Notes under the pieces: model-generated
Database searches by the model: none
What the model was told of the DNA's origin: nothing
The model's input: only the letters and a program-made list of their open reading frames with translations
Part shown: positions 29,855 through 33,685 of the stretch, piece after piece
Layout of the letters: the number at the start of each line of letters is the position of its first letter
Numbering within the stretch: position 1 is the first letter of the stretch
Assembly (NCBI RefSeq): GCF_004187715.1
Contig: NZ_QZWF01000044.1
Location: forward strand, 1-33,685
DNA length: 33,685 nucleotides
Source of the DNA: Streptomyces sp. F001
GTDB taxonomy: Bacteria > Actinomycetota > Actinomycetes > Streptomycetales > Streptomycetaceae
Reading direction: 5' to 3'
Translations under genes and position numbers: made by a program

Positions 29855-32800
29855 CGGCCGGACGGGAGCCGGTAGGAGGCGGTGCCGTCCGTGAAGCCCA
29901 GGTACTTCACGCCCTCGACCCGGGAGAGGGGTGTCCGGCCCTCGCGGACCGTCGCCGGGTCGGTGGTGGGGATGCGGAGGGTCGCGGTCGTGTTCGCGGG
30001 CACCGCGGCCCGGTAGGTCAGCTTGCGGCCATCCGCCTTCCACTCGCTGACGATCTCGCCGTAGGGCGAGAGATGCGACCCGGCCACCTGCGTGACCTTG
30101 CCGGTCGCGTCGAGGTGAGGCCTGAGGAAGAAGTGCCGGAAGCCGGGGTGGGCCGGGTCCTTGGCGATGCCGGCCATGCTCTCGTACATCCACTCCATGA
30201 TCGCGCCGTAGGAGTAGTGGTTGAACGAGTTCATGTCGACCGGGCCGAAGCCGTCCTCCTTCGAGTACGAGTTCCAGCGCTCCCAGATCGTGGTCGCACC
30301 GTTTCTCACCGAGTACAGCCAGGACGGCATGGCGTCCTGGTGCAGCAGCTTGTACGCCAGGTCGACGCGGCCCTCGTCGGTGAGCACCGGGGCGAGGACG
30401 TTCACGCCGAGGAAGCCGACGGAGAGGGTGTTCTCGGCGTACTTCACGCGCGTGCTGTCGGGGTGGGCCTCCTTGTAGGCCTCGTCGTTGCCGATGTTCT
30501 CGGCGAGGAGGGCGACGAGCGCGCGGCGCTGTGCCTCGGTCTCGTAGAAGCCGAGTTTGAGGACCCACAGCAGGGCGGTCTGGGTGTCGTCCTCGGTCTT
30601 GCGCGGGCTGTCGCCGGGCGTCGGCGGCGGATTGCCCAGGCTCGAGCGGACCGTGATCCGTCCCGTGGTCGCGTCGGTGGCGAGGTACTTGGTGATGAAC
30701 GCCCGCTTGATCCGGGAGAAGAGCTCCTCGTACGCACGGGACTCGGCGCTGCGGCCGGTGGCACGGGCCATGTCCGCCATGAGCCGGGCACTGTAGCCGT
30801 AGTACACGTCGCTCATGAACTGGGTGCTGGTGTCCTGGAAGGCCAGCCAGTCGCCGAAGATCGCGCCCTGTCCGGCGTAGGTGTCACCGGTGCGCTGCCG
30901 GATCCAGTCCATGTACTTCTTCATCGCGGCCCAGCTGCGGTCGATCACGGTGGTGTCTCCGGACATCTGCCAGATCGTCCATGGCACGACCACCCCGCAG
31001 TCCGCCCAACCGCTCGCCGGAATCGGCTGGTTGTAGCGGGCGCCGGGGGCGATCCAGGTGAACTGGGCGCCGTCCGCGCCGTAGGTGCGCTGTGAGTCGA
31101 TCAGGGTGTCCTGGAAGTGGCTGAGGAAGTTCACCGCGTCGGCGTTGTAGAGGCCGGTGTGGGAGAAGAGCTGGGTGTCACCGGTCCAGCCGCAGCGTTC
31201 GTCGCGCTGCGGGCAGTCGGTGGGCACCCACAGGTAGTTGCCGCGCTGGCCCCAACGGACGTTGCTGATCAGCTGGTTGACGTCGGCGTCGTCGGTGGTG
31301 ATCGTGCCGATGTCGCGGAGGGCGGAGGTGGCGACCCTGCCGGTGAACTCGGTGATGGTGACGGTGTCGGTTGCGGTGACGGAGACGTAGCGGAAGCCGT
31401 AGAAGGTCAGCGAGTCCTGGTGCATCTCGCCTTCGGGGTCGCCCTTGAGGATGTACGTGCTGGTGGCCTTGGCGGTGCGGAGGTTGGCCCGGTAGACCGA
31501 GCCGGCGGGGCCGTCCGCGCCGGCGCTGTCGTCGTTGAGCATCTCGCCGGGTTTGAAGGCGACTTGGGCGCCCGCCGGGCCGCGCAGGGTGTAGCGGGGT
31601 ACGCCGACCATGTTCTGGCCGAGGTCGATCACGGCGGTGTCGCCGGGGTGCAGGGTCACGGCGGCGGTGGCCGCGGTGGCCGGGTCGGTGACCGTGCGGG
31701 CGGGGTCGACGACGATGCGGCCCTTGCCGCCCTGGCTGCCGTCCTGGCCGGACACGCCGGTGTACACGGTGATGGAGTGCGGCCGGCGGTCCCAGTCCGG
31801 CATCAGGCGGGCGCTCTCGCCGGGATAGGCGACCAGCTTCGCGTCGGGGAACCTGGAGGTGAAGTCGTGCTCGGTCACGTCGGCCCAGTCGGACGCGTCG
31901 AAGCCGTTCGCCGTCCAGCCCGGGAGTTCCCTGCGGGCGTCGTAGGTCTGGCCGTCGTAGATGTCGTCGGCGCGGTAGGGGCCGGTGTCCATGGCCTTCC
32001 AGTCGTCGCCGGGTGCGGTGACGATCGTCTGCTCGGATCCGTCGGCGTACCGGACGAGGAGCTTGGCCTTGAGGGCCAGGCGGTTGCCGTCGGCGGAGTA
32101 GTAGGTGCTGTTGTCGGAGACACGGCCGTTGTACCAGCCGTTGCCGAGGACGGCCGCGAGGGTGACGTGCCCCTGGTGCCGCTCCCCCGCGACCAGGTCC
32201 GTGACGTCGTAGGTGAAGTAGTTGACGGTGCTGTCGTAGTTGGTCCAGCCCGGCGTCAGCAGTTCGTGGGTGGTGCCGTCGCCCTGCGGCACGGCGACCC
32301 GGTGGCCGTTGACGTAGGCGTCGTACACGCCGAGGGCGGAGATGTAGAGCCGGGCGTCGCGTACGTGACGCCCTGTCAGCCGGGTCTGCCGACGCAGCAG
32401 CGGGGCGCCGGGGCTGTTGGGTTGCTTGCCCGCCATGGTGATCCACCGGGCGCCGTTCCAGCCTGCGATGCCGTCGGTGCTGAGCAGGCCGGTCTCGAAG
32501 TGGGCGGTCGGGGCGGCGGGGACGGCGCGGCCGGTCTCGTCCCGGACCGTCACCGTCCAGTGGTAGCGGGTGGAGGCGTGCAGGGCGGGGCCCGCGTAGC
32601 GCACGGCGACCGAGTCGGCCGAGGTGATGCGGCCGCTGTCCCAGACGTCCGGGCGGCCGCGCCGCAGGCGTTCGGCCGAGGTCGCAACGAGGATGCGGTA
32701 CGCCGACTGGCGCCGGCCGCGGGCTGCGGAGGCCATGCGCCAGCCGAACCTCGGGGCGTCGGCGTCGATGCCGAGCGGGTTCGTCCGGTGCTCGACCGTC

Positions 32801-32973
32801 AGCCCCGTGACCGAGCTGCGGTCGGAGGCGGGGGCGTCGGCGGGAGCGGCCGATGCCGCGCCCCCGCCTGCGACGCCACCGGCGATCACCGCGGGGACGG
32901 CGCCCAGTGCCGTGGTGAGGACCGTTCTGCGCCGCACTCCGTCGCGGGGGATGCCGCCTACTCCGTCGTTCAT
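29827..32973 (-). CDS. Secreted GH78 alpha-L-rhamnosidase
   Basis: 1048 residues with a Tat signal (VRRRTVLTTAL, 13-23; cleavage after about residue 43). Domains in order: an N-terminal beta-sandwich (about 50-170), Bac_rhamnosid_N/carbohydrate-binding regions (about 170-530), an (alpha/alpha)6 catalytic barrel (about 560-930) and a C-terminal beta-sandwich. The catalytic block DCPQRDERCGWTGD holds D586, D591, E592 and D599, and a later IWERWNSYS supplies the probable general base Glu. The enzyme removes terminal L-rhamnose from plant or microbial glycans outside the cell, feeding the RhaTPQS transporter. The start has a GAAGGGA site. LacI-type palindromes at 33001-33012 and 33129-33142 suggest control by the same regulator. 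It overlaps lutC by 28 bases tail to tail. Confidence 0.93.
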   Translation of the reverse strand: MNDGVGGIPRDGVRRRTVLTTALGAVPAVIAGGVAGGGAASAAPADAPASDRSSVTGLTVEHRTNPLGIDADAPRFGWRMASAARGRRQSAYRILVATSAERLRRGRPDVWDSGRITSADSVAVRYAGPALHASTRYHWTVTVRDETGRAVPAAPTAHFETGLLSTDGIAGWNGARWITMAGKQPNSPGAPLLRRQTRLTGRHVRDARLYISALGVYDAYVNGHRVAVPQGDGTTHELLTPGWTNYDSTVNYFTYDVTDLVAGERHQGHVTLAAVLGNGWYNGRVSDNSTYYSADGNRLALKAKLLVRYADGSEQTIVTAPGDDWKAMDTGPYRADDIYDGQTYDARRELPGWTANGFDASDWADVTEHDFTSRFPDAKLVAYPGESARLMPDWDRRPHSITVYTGVSGQDGSQGGKGRIVVDPARTVTDPATAATAAVTLHPGDTAVIDLGQNMVGVPRYTLRGPAGAQVAFKPGEMLNDDSAGADGPAGSVYRANLRTAKATSTYILKGDPEGEMHQDSLTFYGFRYVSVTATDTVTITEFTGRVATSALRDIGTITTDDADVNQLISNVRWGQRGNYLWVPTDCPQRDERCGWTGDTQLFSHTGLYNADAVNFLSHFQDTLIDSQRTYGADGAQFTWIAPGARYNQPIPASGWADCGVVVPWTIWQMSGDTTVIDRSWAAMKKYMDWIRQRTGDTYAGQGAIFGDWLAFQDTSTQFMSDVYYGYSARLMADMARATGRSAESRAYEELFSRIKRAFITKYLATDATTGRITVRSSLGNPPPTPGDSPRKTEDDTQTALLWVLKLGFYETEAQRRALVALLAENIGNDEAYKEAHPDSTRVKYAENTLSVGFLGVNVLAPVLTDEGRVDLAYKLLHQDAMPSWLYSVRNGATTIWERWNSYSKEDGFGPVDMNSFNHYSYGAIMEWMYESMAGIAKDPAHPGFRHFFLRPHLDATGKVTQVAGSHLSPYGEIVSEWKADGRKLTYRAAVPANTTATLRIPTTDPATVREGRTPLSRVEGVKYLGFTDGTASYRLPSGRYEVTSTLA

Positions 32974-33000
32974 GCCGTGTCCCTTCGGCCAGGTCGGAGT

Positions 33001-33012
33001 TGTATCGATTCA
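33001..33012 (-). promoter_or_regulatory. LacI-type operator before GH78
   Basis: TGTATCGATTCA matches the LacI-family consensus TGAAACGTTTCA at 9 of 12 positions and is palindromic apart from one pair of bases. It lies 27 bases upstream of the GH78 start codon and has the same form as the rhaI and rhaT sites. Confidence 0.55.
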
Positions 33013-33128
33013 GTCGATCGGCGGTTGAAAGTAGTGGCGACTGAGACCTCTGTCTATGCCCCCAGCAGCGGTAGTTGCCACCAGAATCCAACAGAACGCC
33101 TCAACGCCCCGCCTTGACCAGGAGTGGA

Positions 33129-33142
33129 TTGAAACAGTTCAA
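33129..33142. promoter_or_regulatory. Second LacI-type palindrome upstream of GH78
   Basis: TTGAA-ACAG-TTCAA is a 5-4-5 perfect inverted repeat with the LacI-type half sites seen at the other rha promoters (core 10 of 12 to TGAAACGTTTCA). It is 155 bases upstream of GH78 and 77 bases upstream of the ABC gene, so it could serve either or allow looping with the 33001 site. The 246-base gap between these genes otherwise shows only the -10 box at 33208. Confidence 0.5.
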
Positions 33143-33207
33143 AACCGGAATGGACCGTTCGCCAGTTAGGAGGACGCCGTCGGTGAGCGGGTGCCGGGCA
33201 GCGCCGT

Positions 33208-33213
33208 TAGCGT
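33208..33213 (+). promoter_or_regulatory. Candidate -10 box very close to the ABC ATPase start
   Basis: TAGCGT ends 6 bases before the ATG at 33220, so the transcript would start at or next to the start codon (leaderless or nearly so). No good -35 is visible. A GAGG at 33214-33217 could instead act as a ribosome site of a longer transcript. Confidence 0.35.
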
Positions 33214-33219
33214 GAGGTC

Positions 33220-33685
33220 ATGATCCGGTTCGAGCAGGTCACCAAGCGGTATCCGGACGGTACGACGGCCGTGGACGGACTGTCCTTCGAGGTGTCCGAG
33301 GGCGAGCTCGTCACGCTCGTGGGCCCGTCCGGGTGCGGCAAGACGACGACCATGCTGATGGTCAACCGGCTCATCGAACCGACCTCGGGCCGGATCCTCG
33401 TCGGCGGCGAGGACATCGCCACCGTCGACCCCGTACTGCTGCGGCGGCGGATCGGCTACGTCATCCAGCAGGTGGGCCTGTTCCCGCACCGCACGATCCT
33501 CGACAACACGGCGACCGTGCCCTCACTGCTCGGCTGGAAGCGGGCCAGGGCGCGGGCCCGCGCCGCCGAGCTCCTCGATCTGGTGGGACTGGATCCCCAC
33601 ACGTACGGCACGCGCTATCCGCACCAGTTGTCGGGCGGTCAGCGCCAGCGGGTCGGCGTGGCACGGGCGTTGGCCGCCGATCCGG
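33220..33685 (+). CDS. ABC transporter ATP-binding protein, osmoprotectant (ProV/OpuCA) type, 3' end cut by window
   Basis: The first 155 residues are present. They contain Walker A GPSGCGKTT (35-43), a Q-loop (GYVIQQVGLFPHRT) and the signature LSGGQRQRVGVARALAADP at the window edge. The MVNRLIEPTSGRI segment and the QQVGLFPH loop are typical of glycine betaine/choline/carnitine importers (OpuCA, ProV). The permease and binding-protein genes would be expected beyond the window. The gene has no visible link to the rhamnose locus other than sharing its upstream region with GH78. Confidence 0.85.
   Translation, partial: MIRFEQVTKRYPDGTTAVDGLSFEVSEGELVTLVGPSGCGKTTTMLMVNRLIEPTSGRILVGGEDIATVDPVLLRRRIGYVIQQVGLFPHRTILDNTATVPSLLGWKRARARARAAELLDLVGLDPHTYGTRYPHQLSGGQRQRVGVARALAADP

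Noticed and set aside
1..33685. CRISPR arrays, tRNA or rRNA genes, insertion sequences, phage attachment sites
   Set aside because: None were seen: no regularly spaced repeats, no transposase or integrase motifs, and no cloverleaf-like segment in the intergenic gaps. A tRNAscan or ISfinder search would settle this.

Overview
The window looks like a chromosomal segment of a Streptomyces-type actinomycete. It has very high GC, strong third-position GC bias, GTG and TTG starts, Tat and lipoprotein signals, and several actinobacterial families (DUF5999, DUF2470, a Cys-rich pentapeptide protein, secreted GH16-CBM13). The long antisense reading frames are the usual high-GC shadows and are not annotated.

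Left part (1-14119), mixed housekeeping and accessory genes: a VanZ-like membrane protein; a secreted GH16 beta-glucanase with a ricin-type CBM13 and a DasR/chitinase-type operator; a small conserved protein; a PHP phosphoesterase; a HAD phosphatase; an NAD-dependent epimerase behind a hairpin-rich leader; an acidic disordered protein; an FBP treble-clef protein; an FUSC-type membrane protein; a conserved protein of unknown function; a Tat-lipoprotein beta-propeller lactonase; a DUF2470 protein under an iron box; a Cys-cluster/pentapeptide protein; DUF5999; a PIG-L deacetylase; and an S33 (proline iminopeptidase-like) hydrolase.

Right part (14223-32973), an L-rhamnose utilisation locus. A minus-strand operon runs rhaT (ATPase), rhaP, rhaQ (permeases), rhaS (binding protein), rhaM (mutarotase) and a secreted BNR_4 beta-propeller protein, with the LacI regulator downstream. 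A divergent plus-strand operon runs rhaI (isomerase), rhaD (aldolase fused to lactaldehyde dehydrogenase), rhaB (kinase), then lutABC (lactate oxidation). A Tat-exported GH78 alpha-L-rhamnosidase converges on lutC. Together they predict: rhamnosides cut outside the cell, rhamnose imported by the ABC system, converted through rhamnulose and rhamnulose-1-P to DHAP plus L-lactaldehyde, then to L-lactate and pyruvate. LacI-type palindromes of the TGAAWCGWTTCA kind sit at both divergent promoters and twice upstream of GH78, which suggests one regulon. The window ends inside an osmoprotectant-type ABC ATPase gene.

The strongest discovery lead is the BNR_4 protein inside the rha operon. It keeps the His/His/Tyr/Arg/Tyr spacing that I recall for PL24/PL25 ulvan lyases, in a soil-type organism. 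Other leads are a His-to-Asp change at a metal ligand of RhaI, a structured leader with a terminator-like hairpin before the epimerase, an iron-regulated promoter for the DUF2470 gene, and a dispersed Streptomyces intergenic repeat lying between rhaI and rhaD.
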